Counted from the first letter of the stretch, positions 34,701 through 42,858 are shown. The stretch is DNA of 64,000 nucleotides from Paenibacillus sp. JDR-2 (GCF_000023585.1 NC_012914.1:1312501-1376500), one strand, 5' to 3'. A program made the numbers and translations. Notes: generated by a model not told the origin, from the sequence alone.

Positions 34701-37583
34701 AGTCCTGGCACCGATCTTCTGCCCAGGACCTCAACAGCAGCGGAACCGAAAAACATCCCGGCCGGCTGGGGAGCGGGTGCTTTTGTTGAATCGGGTGGTA
34801 CGGTAGGCATTGAAGCCGAGTTCGCCATGGAACATGAGCTTGAATCCGAAAGTCAAATTACGGATGACATGAAGGCTTACACCGTTTCCAAGCGTGATAA
34901 GGCTGTCGAGGTTGCAGGAAAGATCCCCAATGCCTGGCGTCTCACGCAATCAGACACCGGCATGGCGATGCGCCTTCCCGACCTGGGCGGACAGTGGTCC
35001 GAGACTGCCGAATTCCCTGTATACAGTCCGGAATTGACGTATAAAATCGATTTTAGCAATACGGGAACTTATAATGTCTGGGTACGCTGGAGGTATGTGG
35101 ACAACGCTTCCGACTCCATTCGCGGCGGCTTAGATGGAAGTAACGGAAATTTCTCGACGGATGTTTTCTTCACCAATAATTTGGATGAGAAATGGCATTG
35201 GAAAAACGTAGGCAAGGTTAACGTCGCGACAGCGGACGAGCACTCCTTCAGCCTATGGATGCGCGAGGACGGCCTGTATATTGATCGCATCTACCTGACG
35301 AAAAGTGGAGAAACCCCAACCGACGCCCTATGGAATCCTTCCCTCCGGACGGAGAGTACTGCGGGACAAAGGCTCCAAGCTGCCGTGGACGCAAAGCGCG
35401 CCGGGATGTCCGGGATTTCTTATCCATTAGGCGATGCTCTTGGTCATTACCGTCAAGCTGCCTATGACTCCTTGATGAATGCGCTGAACGCGGCGGATGC
35501 CTTGGCTAAGAGCGGTACGGCTACTGAGCAGCAAGCTGACGAAGCTCTGAATGCTATTACTGTCGCCGAGACAGCGCTAGCCAATTCTCTCGTCCTTACA
35601 CAGGATGGCGTGGCCTATAATGCCTACAGAGATTTTTCCGGAGATGAAGCGGGAGAAGTTCCTTACGGCTTTAACGTAGAAGATCTAACCAACGGCGCTG
35701 CCGCTACCGTGCAGGAAGAAGACGGGAATAAGTTCCTTCGGCTGACTACAACGGCTACGTCGGGCAAAGCTAACCTGTTCCTGCCTTATCTGGGTGAGGT
35801 GACGGCTACGGGGGATCAGCGCATCGTTATCGAATATCGCGCAAGATTAAATACCAACTTCCAGTATGCCAATGGCGCCATGACGAGGAACGACAGCGGT
35901 ACAAGCAATTATTCGATGGTTACGGCTTTTGATACGGGTAAGATTATGGTGCAAAACGGAGGATCCAAGAAATCCGTCCTAAACTATGCGCTTAATACCT
36001 GGTACGACATTAAGATGGTGGCAAACTGGGATGCCAAGACTTACACCGTTTATATAAACGACGATCCGGTTCCAGTGGCCACGGACTTCGTCTTCCGCCA
36101 TACAGGCGGCACTGAGCTAACCGGCCAGCGGTTTGGCGTCGACGGTTACGCCAATGCCTCCATCGACTTTGACGACTTCAAAGTTATGGTTACCGGAGTC
36201 GCGAAGGCTACGCCCGAAGGGCTTGCCGCCGGCAATGAAACAGCGGCTGGAGCCAACGATGGGCGCATTACCGGCGTGAACGCCTCGATGGAATGGTCCT
36301 CCGACAATGGAGGGACGTGGTCTACAGTAGAGGGGGATGCTATTTCGAATCTGTCTCCGGGAACCTACTGGGTTCGATACCGGGAGACGGATACCCATAA
36401 AGCCAGCTCCCATGTGGAGCTGACCGTTACGGGCTATACTCAGCCGAATCCTGTTACCGGGGTGAGCCTGGAAAAGACCAGCGCCCAGCTGTATACCAAC
36501 TATGGAAGCTCGACCGTTCAGCTTACCGCCAATGTGGAGCCTGCTGATGCAGCGAACAAAAAGGTGACGTGGAGCACGTCAAATTCGGCTGTAGCTACGG
36601 TGGACGAAAACGGCCTTGTGACGATCCGCAACTCAGGTACAGCCGTTATTATGGCGACGACTGCAGACGGCAGTTACACCGCGTCTTGCACAGTGACTGT
36701 GTCGGTATATACCGCTGGCGGCGGTGGTGGAAACAGCGGTTCCAGCAATGGATCTGGCACTACGATTAAAAACGAGGATGGAAGTACGACGACCATCGTC
36801 ACGGATCAGACAACCGGAACGGTAACGGAGACGACCACTTGGCCTAACGGGGTCAAGGTTACGACGATGACGACTTCTCTTGGGGAAGTAACGGCCAACG
36901 TCCAGCTGCCCGAAGGAGTGGCGCAGGCGCGGATTACGATTCCCGCCAAGAAGGCCTCCGCTTCCACTGTGGCCTATATGGTCAAAGGAGACGGCTCCAA
37001 GAAAATCATTGGGGATTCCGTTCTAACGAAGGATGGAGTGAGCTTCATAGCCAAAGGCGATATGACGGTGAAACTGATGGACAATAAGATCACCTTCAAG
37101 GATGTGCCGGACAGCTATTGGGCCGCGGAGGCGATTGCCTTTACCGCCAGCCGCGAACTATTCCTTGGAACGGAGCAAGGGATTTTTACCCCAAATGCAT
37201 CCATGAGCCGCGCAATGCTCTTTACCGTATTGGCCCGGTTTAACGGCGTGGAGACCGAAGGCGGTTCCAATTGGTACGAAAAGGCGCAAGGCTGGGCTGT
37301 GACTGCCGGGATTAGTGACGGCAGCGCCCCTGAAGCTGCCATTACACGGGAGCAGTTGATCACTCTTCTGTATCGGTACGCCGGACAACCTGACGCCAGC
37401 GCCAACGGCAAAAGCTTTGCGGACAGCAACGATATCTCCGCTTGGGCAAGGGAAGCTATGGATTGGGCTGCAGCCTCGGGGATCCTGAACGGCAAGCCAG
37501 GGAATCTTCTGGAACCCGCAAGTAGCGTCACCCGGGCAGAAGTGTCCGCCATAGTTGCGCGTTTTATAGCTTGGAGCAGTTAG
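31716..37583 (+). CDS. SLH-anchored GH115 alpha-glucuronidase
   Basis: A 1955-residue secreted enzyme. Signal peptide to about residue 27 (MPAYA-AS); glucuronidase N-terminal-like domain about 45-185; GH115 catalytic domain about 190-530 (VKYRGVFLNDEE, LRLKGNYIWAAMHVN, VIWCDDNHGIMRRMP); GH115 C-terminal domains to about 1010, including SIVAEHYSRL; a further carbohydrate-binding-like domain about 1025-1205; helical FIVAR-like segment about 1215-1290; then the module shared with the GH43 gene (LamG-like, Big_2, Gly linker, SLH about 1794-1955). GH115 enzymes remove (4-O-methyl-)glucuronic acid from xylan, also from internal residues. Preceded by a perfect cre site. Confidence 0.93.
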   Translation: MIRYTRRVIAVMIMITLFAGMMPAYAASNPSPEDDGLVSEKGEAGDFPVAVNGTAANIWVDDAEEAPVRRVVNDLKEDIKRVTNLDANVSSESALPSGPVVIVGTFADSAEIKTLVSEGKITADEVSAIKDKWEAYLIKVVDENTLVIAGSDTRGAIFGVYELSERMGVSPWYFFADAAIKTKSTVYVAAGTSVTDMPDVKYRGVFLNDEEKLGRWAKEVFKDPDNMGPKTYAKIFELILRLKGNYIWAAMHVNSINNVPGNIDLVKEYGIVLGSSHPDMLLRTNTHEWDAWKQDYAAKMGINPDTIEYDYTVSKDAVLQYWRESIESHKDIDAQWTLGMRGIHDEAFNVKNLMEPAYDYLGGDLDERKAGLMNEIVREQQKMLLEILGQEKYDNSFQAFIPYKEVLPIYNHPKFDLPENVTVIWCDDNHGIMRRMPDATERAREGGHGLYDHVSYWAPADQSYTWLNSIPLSLMGEELSKSWDHNIRKSWILNIGDIKPQEAEMTFFIRYGWDVEKYKNQSDQFLKDWIGEQFGSTHSDEAADILTAFYQQTNVRKLEHMQVGVFNQTQYGDEASKRMAVYQDLFNRTAAIYNALPEEQRLSFYELVQSKINWAYYVNKAYYYADRSNLAYDQGRMASADSFLKLSQEADLAKKAEIERYSTMAGGKWKGFIDPENAAPPVINQLPPGTPALVLGEPSLGVVVQGENLPQENSKLVFSPYNQDGKFIDIFNKGAGSINWTAAADQPWVHLSSLAGAISDETRLSVTIDEMEAHKGEAATITITDTTAGTAKTIQVAIENPALALSEIQGYAEADGYVSIVAEHYSRLNANGNKTWQIIHDLGRGNGGDVVRAYDPDLGAVDEAAITSTAPSLEYDINLTSAGQFPLEIYRIPTLNSKGKVRFAVSVDDESPIVVESAAADEGQGTIWVSNLFHMIEKHVVKMPAMTAGKHTIKLWMVDSFMMIDKMVLYTGPDGVIPTELGPDESYNNKYNTKFSPGTDLLPRTSTAAEPKNIPAGWGAGAFVESGGTVGIEAEFAMEHELESESQITDDMKAYTVSKRDKAVEVAGKIPNAWRLTQSDTGMAMRLPDLGGQWSETAEFPVYSPELTYKIDFSNTGTYNVWVRWRYVDNASDSIRGGLDGSNGNFSTDVFFTNNLDEKWHWKNVGKVNVATADEHSFSLWMREDGLYIDRIYLTKSGETPTDALWNPSLRTESTAGQRLQAAVDAKRAGMSGISYPLGDALGHYRQAAYDSLMNALNAADALAKSGTATEQQADEALNAITVAETALANSLVLTQDGVAYNAYRDFSGDEAGEVPYGFNVEDLTNGAAATVQEEDGNKFLRLTTTATSGKANLFLPYLGEVTATGDQRIVIEYRARLNTNFQYANGAMTRNDSGTSNYSMVTAFDTGKIMVQNGGSKKSVLNYALNTWYDIKMVANWDAKTYTVYINDDPVPVATDFVFRHTGGTELTGQRFGVDGYANASIDFDDFKVMVTGVAKATPEGLAAGNETAAGANDGRITGVNASMEWSSDNGGTWSTVEGDAISNLSPGTYWVRYRETDTHKASSHVELTVTGYTQPNPVTGVSLEKTSAQLYTNYGSSTVQLTANVEPADAANKKVTWSTSNSAVATVDENGLVTIRNSGTAVIMATTADGSYTASCTVTVSVYTAGGGGGNSGSSNGSGTTIKNEDGSTTTIVTDQTTGTVTETTTWPNGVKVTTMTTSLGEVTANVQLPEGVAQARITIPAKKASASTVAYMVKGDGSKKIIGDSVLTKDGVSFIAKGDMTVKLMDNKITFKDVPDSYWAAEAIAFTASRELFLGTEQGIFTPNASMSRAMLFTVLARFNGVETEGGSNWYEKAQGWAVTAGISDGSAPEAAITREQLITLLYRYAGQPDASANGKSFADSNDISAWAREAMDWAAASGILNGKPGNLLEPASSVTRAEVSAIVARFIAWSS
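35683..37573 (+). repeat. 1.9-kb module shared by the two SLH genes, copy 2
   Basis: Counterpart of 29704-31600, about 5.98 kb downstream in direct orientation. The protein differs at only about 20 of 635 positions, eight of them in the last 45 residues. Such direct repeats could recombine and delete the segment between them, which would produce a GH43-headed protein with the GH115 tail. Confidence 0.92.
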
Positions 37584-37603
37584 CCGAAAAAGTTTTTATC
37601 CCA

Positions 37604-37633
37604 CGTATAAATTTCCAGCGACTCCGCAAAATA
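37604..37633 (+). promoter_or_regulatory. Sigma-G-like promoter of the SASP gene
   Basis: CGTATA at 37604-37609 and CAAAATA at 37627-37633, 17 bases apart, resemble the sigma-G -35 and -10. It lies 21 bases after the GH115 stop. The assignment rests on similarity and on the known forespore expression of SASP genes. Confidence 0.45.
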
Positions 37634-37662
37634 ACCTCACATCCAAGAAGGAGTTGACTATT

Positions 37663-37887
37663 ATGGCTAACCAATCCAACAATTTAGTTGTACCGCAAGC
37701 GAAAGAAGCTTTGAACCGCATGAAATACGAAATTGCTACTGAACACGGCATTCCGCTCTCCGAAGGTTATAACGGCAATCTGATGACTCGCGAAGCGGGT
37801 ACGATTGGCGGCAACATTACGAGACGCCTTGTTCAAATGGCAGAACAATCTTTAAGCGGAGCACAATTCTCCAATACAAGAAGATAG
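37663..37887 (+). CDS. Alpha/beta-type small acid-soluble spore protein
   Basis: A 74-residue DNA-binding SASP. It carries the two conserved family motifs: ALNRMKYEIATEHGI with the GPR protease site region, and GTIGGNITRRLVQMAEQSL, the second DNA-binding helix. Such proteins coat spore DNA and protect it from UV and heat. Start ATG 37663 has AAGGAG 9 bases upstream; an in-frame TTG at 37654 would be too close to it. Expressed in the forespore by analogy with the family. Confidence 0.95.
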   Translation: MANQSNNLVVPQAKEALNRMKYEIATEHGIPLSEGYNGNLMTREAGTIGGNITRRLVQMAEQSLSGAQFSNTRR

Positions 37888-37901
37888 TAAGCAAAACAGT
37901 A

Positions 37902-37980
37902 ATTCCCCTCCATCTCGCACATCACTTACCATCGGCTAGCAAATAATGACGATGTTATAATGGTGAGATGAGAGGGGAAT
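37902..37980 (+). repeat. 15-bp inverted repeat enclosing the ligase promoter and RBS
   Basis: ATTCCCCTCCATCTC (37902-37916) pairs with GAGATG-A-GAGGGGAAT (37965-37980), 15 bp with one bulged A. The right arm contains the ligase ribosome binding site; the 48-base interval contains an extended -10 promoter, TGTTATAAT at 37953-37961. An mRNA reading through from the SASP gene would fold and hide the ligase RBS, while a transcript from the internal promoter lacks the left arm. Confidence 0.7.
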
Positions 37981-37984
37981 GTTT

Positions 37985-38848
37985 ATGTTTATCTCGCCTA
38001 TGCAGCCTACGAAAGCTGAGGAACCCTTCAACTCAGAGGAGTTTTTATTTGAACCCAAATTGAATGGTCATCGTCTAATCGTTTCTTTTATCAACGGACA
38101 AGTGAAGATGTACACCAGGAACAACAATGAAGTTGCAAGACAGTACCCCGAGCTGTTCAATGTTCCGGTTGATAGCGGTGTGGATGTTGTTTTTGACGGG
38201 GAAGTTGTGAGGCTTAGGGAAGACGGAACGAATGATTTCGAAGAACTTATTCAAAGATACCGGATTGGCAAAGCAACAAAAATAAAGGATGCTTCCAGAA
38301 CTCATCCCGTGCAATATTACGTCTTCGATATCTTGTATCTGAACGGAAAAAGCTTGGCGCACTTGCCTCTTGTCAAACGGAAAGAGATTCTTGCCCGGAT
38401 TCTTAAACCAAGCGGTTATTATCATATAACCATGTCCATTGAAAACGAGGGCAGAGCTTTGTTCAAAGTAATGGAGGATAAAGGTCTGGAAGGCATTGTA
38501 GCAAAGAAAAAGAACTCTAAGTACGTGAGCAAAAGATCCGAAAATTGGCTCAAGGTCATTAACTATCAATACCTTGAGGTTTCCATCTGCGCCTACAGAC
38601 GTAAAGAATTCGGGTGGCTTATCGAGCATGAAGGAAGAACAGTCGGCTGTATCGAATGGACGATTCCGACGGATGACAGGAAAGCTTTTTACAAACGGGC
38701 TCAATCTCTTGTTACCGGACAAGACAAACATTTTGTCTATGTAAAGCCCATACTTAAAGTAGTCGTAAGGTTCCGTGACTGGACCTCAAATCATATGCTT
38801 CGGACCCCCGAATACGTGGGATTCAGCGGGGAACAAATAAGCCTCTAA
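37985..38848 (+). CDS. ATP-dependent DNA ligase with K-x-N-G motif
   Basis: A 287-residue stand-alone ligase of the LigD-ligase/LigB type, joining DNA nicks with ATP. The adenylation domain spans about 1-190 with motif I EPKLNGHR (nucleophile Lys), motif III VVFDGEVV, motif IV GLEGIVAKKKNSKY and motif V WLKVI; a C-terminal OB fold follows (about 195-287). Motif I has Asn where K-x-D-G is usual. ATG 37985 is chosen since ATG 37979 lies inside the RBS. No polymerase or nuclease domain and no Ku gene is near. The SASP gene upstream suggests, but does not prove, a role in spore DNA repair. Confidence 0.87.
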   Translation: MFISPMQPTKAEEPFNSEEFLFEPKLNGHRLIVSFINGQVKMYTRNNNEVARQYPELFNVPVDSGVDVVFDGEVVRLREDGTNDFEELIQRYRIGKATKIKDASRTHPVQYYVFDILYLNGKSLAHLPLVKRKEILARILKPSGYYHITMSIENEGRALFKVMEDKGLEGIVAKKKNSKYVSKRSENWLKVINYQYLEVSICAYRRKEFGWLIEHEGRTVGCIEWTIPTDDRKAFYKRAQSLVTGQDKHFVYVKPILKVVVRFRDWTSNHMLRTPEYVGFSGEQISL

Positions 38849-38892
38849 GATAGCTGATATCTTAGGGGCTTTTCGCATCCGGTATAAGTCGA

Positions 38893-39447
38893 TTACGAAC
38901 GTGACCGCATTAGTTCGGCCTTAGCTTCAGCTAAAAAAGTTTCCTCTTTTAATCTTTCCATTGCGGAAGCAGAGAACGATTCATTTAATGCTGCATTCAT
39001 TTTCAATTGTGAATGGGCTGCTTCAATACGAAGAATGAATTGCTGCCGCATGTCCTTAGCTGTCTGAAGTTTGTTTTCAAGTTGAGCTAATGTATCTTTT
39101 AATTGTTCCGTGGTCCGCTCTAATCTCTCCACCTCGGGCTCCAGCTTCTGAGAATAAGCTTTCTGCGAATGGGCCTGCGCGAGCCAATGTCTGGCCTTAT
39201 CGGCATTGCCTTCTTTAGCTGCTTGTTCGGCCTTATCCCGATGCATGGACGAGCTGACCTGGTATGTTTTCAATTTTCCTTTTAAAAGCAACCATTCTGA
39301 TTCCGATTTATTTACGGAAACGGTTAGTTCGCGCAGTTTTTCTGAGTAGGACTCGATAAAAGCGTTGAGAATTCGCACGGGATGCTCTTCTTGAGGGCTG
39401 TTAACCCTGGACAAGAATAGATCCTTCATGCGGCTAAAGATCCCCAT
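38893..39447 (-). CDS. PspA/IM30-like coiled-coil protein, third paralogue
   Basis: A 184-residue protein, shorter than true PspA (about 220-230). It begins GIFSRMKDLFLSRVNSPQEEHPVRILNAFIESYSEKLREL, equivalent to the PspA membrane helix and helix 1, and continues as two long charged helices (about 30-135) with a last helix to the end. RBS AGGGTATTC is modest. It follows, after 22 bases, an unrecognised 365-residue gene on the same strand, so the two form an operon. Far from the main Lia/Psp locus and likely a specialised PspA-like scaffold (inference). Confidence 0.82.
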   Translation of the reverse strand: MGIFSRMKDLFLSRVNSPQEEHPVRILNAFIESYSEKLRELTVSVNKSESEWLLLKGKLKTYQVSSSMHRDKAEQAAKEGNADKARHWLAQAHSQKAYSQKLEPEVERLERTTEQLKDTLAQLENKLQTAKDMRQQFILRIEAAHSQLKMNAALNESFSASAMERLKEETFLAEAKAELMRSRS

Positions 39448-39469
39448 CGAATACCCTCCTCAAAATCGT

Positions 39470-40567
39470 TTAATCATCTTCGCAATATTTCCGATCCACA
39501 CCGGATTGGAAGGAAGCTGCCGTAATAAAGTTTCCTGAAGCTCCATCATCCCCATATTCATAAACAAAAACATGGCCTCTAGGAAGCACTCTTCCAAGCA
39601 CATGAACCGAATCGCCCGTTACCCGGTAGACCGGAGGGAAGGGACAGCAATACCAGTATCCGTCTTCTTTAATTAGACCCTGTTTTATAAGCTCTTCAGC
39701 TGTGGTCTCATATTCGCGCTCGAGCGGCGTTATTATACAAGCGGACCAATGTTCTTCCAAGTCTGCAACCGCTTGTGCCCATTCACCGGATTCTATAATA
39801 TCATTTCTTGCTTCTGCCGAAGTCACTTTCCAAATGTCAGATGAATCTAATTTGCAACGAGCATTTACGAAGAAATGACTTGAGGAACCTGTATTAGAAC
39901 GTTTAACCAGGTCAGGGACCTTTAACCCCTGTGCGACAAGCAAATAATCCGAAAGCGCCATCCAATATTGTTCCTCGGCATCTTCATGGCTCTCTGCCGA
40001 TACCTTGCGTCCGTTCGAAATGTTTCCGACGATCGCATCGCCTGCTTGTTTGCGTGTTTTAGCCGATGCGTACAATAGAATAACTTCTTTGAATTTTTCA
40101 CCTTGATCCCGTATTAATTCAACCGCTTGTGCTGTCATCTCATCCATTACTTCTGCCGAACGTCTTAAGCCTGCCAAATGCTCGACAGGACAAGGGGAAG
40201 GACCTTCTTCCTGCTGACCGAGCTGGATTGGCAACGCGATGGATGCTGCATTTGCGAAAACCGCCTCTTGCCTTGTTGCCACCATTAAGTCGGGAATTTT
40301 GCCATACCAAATATCGGCTTGATTGTGAGTAATTATGGGTACCGATATTGATTCGCTCAAGAGTGCGTCTCCCAGTAGCGCGTCTGCCATCATTTGCATG
40401 CTTCGCGTAGCCTGCAGAAATGCGAGAGCTCTTGGCATCTCGCTGTTCACAAGCTCAACGTGTAAGCCGTACACCTGCTCTCCGAGTCGCTTATAGCTTT
40501 CCAGATGTTCTGGAGGGCAGATTTTTTGACCAGTAATACTTTCTCGAATCCAATCAAAAAGTCCCAT
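39470..40567 (-). CDS. Unrecognised protein, partner of PspA-like gene
   Basis: A 365-residue protein that I cannot assign. No signal peptide or clear membrane segment. N-terminus GLFDWIRESITGQKICPPEH resembles the amphipathic starts of PspA-like proteins. A mostly helical region spans about 20-215 (including AGLRRSAEVMDEMTAQAVELIRDQGEKFKEVILLYASA), and a different C-terminal part (about 225-365) contains WYCCPFPPVYRVTGDSVHVLGRVLPRGHVFVYEYGDDG, apparently beta-rich. Strong RBS GGAGGTGGG before ATG 40567. First gene of a two-gene operon with the PspA-like protein; probably a functional partner (inference). Confidence 0.75.
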   Translation of the reverse strand: MGLFDWIRESITGQKICPPEHLESYKRLGEQVYGLHVELVNSEMPRALAFLQATRSMQMMADALLGDALLSESISVPIITHNQADIWYGKIPDLMVATRQEAVFANAASIALPIQLGQQEEGPSPCPVEHLAGLRRSAEVMDEMTAQAVELIRDQGEKFKEVILLYASAKTRKQAGDAIVGNISNGRKVSAESHEDAEEQYWMALSDYLLVAQGLKVPDLVKRSNTGSSSHFFVNARCKLDSSDIWKVTSAEARNDIIESGEWAQAVADLEEHWSACIITPLEREYETTAEELIKQGLIKEDGYWYCCPFPPVYRVTGDSVHVLGRVLPRGHVFVYEYGDDGASGNFITAASFQSGVDRKYCEDD

Positions 40568-40650
40568 TAAGGCCCACCTCCATGCAATTTATTGGGTCAT
40601 TACTCATTATATAGGTTTTATATTCTCTAGACATCCAAAAGTTTGGCATC

Positions 40651-40689
40651 AAAAAGGCAGCCCTAATTGTGATGGAATTAGGGCTGCCT
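40651..40689 (-). terminator. Terminator of cadA
   Basis: GGCAGCCCTAATT pairs perfectly with AATTAGGGCTGCC (13 bp); read on the minus strand it is followed by TTTTT. Six bases after the cadA stop. Confidence 0.92.
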
Positions 40690-40694
40690 CGTTG

Positions 40695-42839
40695 CTAGAT
40701 TTTTTCTATTCTGCCTTCAATGAGGACGGTCAAGCTGACAAGCGTAACAAATATGGTAGCGCCCATATCCGAGAGAATGGCGATCCATAAGGTCAACCAG
40801 CCCGGGATAGTCAGCAATAACGCAATGATTTTTAACCCAAGGGCCACGATAATGTTGAAACGAATAATACGGTTAACCCGCTTGGCGACTGCAACAGCAG
40901 CCGGCAGCTTGCCTAAATGATCCTGCATCAGTACAATGTCGGCCGTCTCGATTGCGCTGTCCGTGCCTTTCCCCATGGCAATACCGAGCTGCGCGGAGGC
41001 AAGAGCGGGAGCATCGTTAATGCCATCACCGATCATGGCCACAATTCCCTTTGAAGAGAGCTCCTTGATGTGATTGACTTTGTCTTCCGGCAGCAAGCCT
41101 CCATAGAAATTTGTGACGCCAACCGCTGAAGCTACCTTCTCTGCCGTTTTCTGATGATCCCCGGTAAGCATGACGGTATTCCTAATCCCTAATCTGTGCA
41201 GGGAGGCAATGACCGTTTTGCTCTCTTGACGGATCTCATCGGCAATTCCGAACATCCCAAGCACTTGAAGCTCGTCGGCTACCAAAACAAGCGTTAACCC
41301 TTCTTCTTTGAAGAGATTGATCTGACTTTGAATTGGTTCAGGTATCGTAAGGTGCGCAATACTTTTTTCGTTCCCCAACCAATAAGACACGCCATTTACT
41401 TTGGCTTTTATCCCGCGGCCTGTAATGGTTTCTATTTCATCCGGGTCGGGCGCTGCGATGTTTCTATCGGCCAATTCCTTCATGATTGCTTTTGCCAACG
41501 GATGAGAAGAGGACTTCTCGATGGCGCCGGCTACTGTCAGAAAACGTTCTTCATCATAAATCTCTAATTGCGCGACATGCGGCTCGCCTTTCGTTAACGT
41601 ACCGGTTTTGTCAAAAGCAAGAGTATCGATTTTTCCAAGCTGCTCCAGGAAAACGCCGCCTTTAACGAGAATACCGTTTTTCGCGTTACGCGTAATGCCG
41701 GACACGATGGCAATCGGCGAGGATAGGATTAGCGCGCATGGACAACCAACGATTAGAACGGACAGTCCCTGATAAAGCCAGGTGATCCAACTGCCCTGAA
41801 AGAAAAGAGGAGGGACCACGGTTACCAGCGCCGCAACAATCATTATAAGAGGCGTATAGTATTTGGCAAATTTATTAATGAACAACTCCGTAGGTGTTTT
41901 CGTTTCCTGCGCTTCTTGAACGAGGTGAAGAATCTTGGCCAAAGACGAATCGTTATAGGCCTTTTCGATCTTAACGATTAGCAAGCCTTCGTTGTTGATA
42001 CTTCCGCCAAAAACAGGTTCACCGGTCTCCTTCTCGATCGGGAGGGACTCGCCTGTTATAGCAGCTTCGTTAACGGAGCTTTTCCCTTCTAATACAACGC
42101 CATCAGACGGGATTTTTTCGCCGGGCTTGATTTTCACGAGATCTCCAACGCGCAGGGAGGAAATAGGGACAATGCTTTCTTGACCATTCTCCAGCCTTAT
42201 GGCTTCCTTAGGGGCCACTTGCAGCAAGGTTTCCATTGAACGACGGGCTTTTTCCATGCCGTAGCCTTCAAGAAGTTCGTTTAAGCCAAACAGGATCGCA
42301 ACTAAGGTAGCTTCTTTCCACTCGCCAATCGCAACCGCGCCAGCTAATGCGATGGTCATAAGCGTATCAATATTAAACTTGAGCTTGGTCAGGTTTTTTA
42401 ATCCGCGGAAAAAAGTCGTGTAACCGCTAATAACGGTGGCCATTAAATAAAGGATAATAACGGTCCAATTCGGCAAAACGCCATCCAATAAGATTGCCGC
42501 AACATAAATGATACCGGAGGCAATAAGGAGCTTTAACATTTTGTTTCCGTTGCCATGCTCGTGCTCATGCTCATGATCATGAGCATGTTCACCATGACTA
42601 TGACCATCGTGTTTGTGATCGTGACTTTCCGCTTGCTTGTTAAGCTGCTCGGAGATATATGCCCCATCTGACTTTAGGATTCGATTAACCTCGGGCATTG
42701 CTATATCCGGACGAACCTTTAATTTCCCAGAGTTATAGCTAAGAGAAGCATCTTCACCGTGATCGAGCTGTTTTATTTCATCTTCGATTCTTTGCGCGCA
42801 ACCGGCGCAGGACAGTCCTTTAATGCGATATTCATTCAT
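40695..42839 (-). CDS. cadA: Cadmium/zinc-type P1B-ATPase
   Basis: A 714-residue heavy-metal-exporting ATPase. N-terminal HMA domain with SCAGCAQR (Cys11, Cys14), a His-rich tract at about 73-97 (repeated HDH/HEH), eight predicted membrane segments with the metal-binding CPC (VGCPCALILSSP), phosphorylation motif DKTGTLTKGE, and hinge GDGINDAPALASA. CPC plus the His-rich segment fits export of Zn2+, Cd2+ or Pb2+ (P1B-2). The promoter carries an ArsR-type operator, and the likely repressor is encoded at 44224. Confidence 0.95.
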   Translation of the reverse strand: MNEYRIKGLSCAGCAQRIEDEIKQLDHGEDASLSYNSGKLKVRPDIAMPEVNRILKSDGAYISEQLNKQAESHDHKHDGHSHGEHAHDHEHEHEHGNGNKMLKLLIASGIIYVAAILLDGVLPNWTVIILYLMATVISGYTTFFRGLKNLTKLKFNIDTLMTIALAGAVAIGEWKEATLVAILFGLNELLEGYGMEKARRSMETLLQVAPKEAIRLENGQESIVPISSLRVGDLVKIKPGEKIPSDGVVLEGKSSVNEAAITGESLPIEKETGEPVFGGSINNEGLLIVKIEKAYNDSSLAKILHLVQEAQETKTPTELFINKFAKYYTPLIMIVAALVTVVPPLFFQGSWITWLYQGLSVLIVGCPCALILSSPIAIVSGITRNAKNGILVKGGVFLEQLGKIDTLAFDKTGTLTKGEPHVAQLEIYDEERFLTVAGAIEKSSSHPLAKAIMKELADRNIAAPDPDEIETITGRGIKAKVNGVSYWLGNEKSIAHLTIPEPIQSQINLFKEEGLTLVLVADELQVLGMFGIADEIRQESKTVIASLHRLGIRNTVMLTGDHQKTAEKVASAVGVTNFYGGLLPEDKVNHIKELSSKGIVAMIGDGINDAPALASAQLGIAMGKGTDSAIETADIVLMQDHLGKLPAAVAVAKRVNRIIRFNIIVALGLKIIALLLTIPGWLTLWIAILSDMGATIFVTLVSLTVLIEGRIEKI

Positions 42840-42858
42840 AGGAACTTCCTTCTTTCGT

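Noticed and set aside
36569..36769. Extra frames inside the SLH genes
   Set aside because: Shadow frames in GC-rich repeated coding sequence, no independent signals.
29704..37573. Transposon or integron explanation for the repeated 1.9-kb module
   Set aside because: No transposase, terminal inverted repeats or target duplications; the repeat begins and ends within domains of two reading frames in phase, which fits duplication or conversion.
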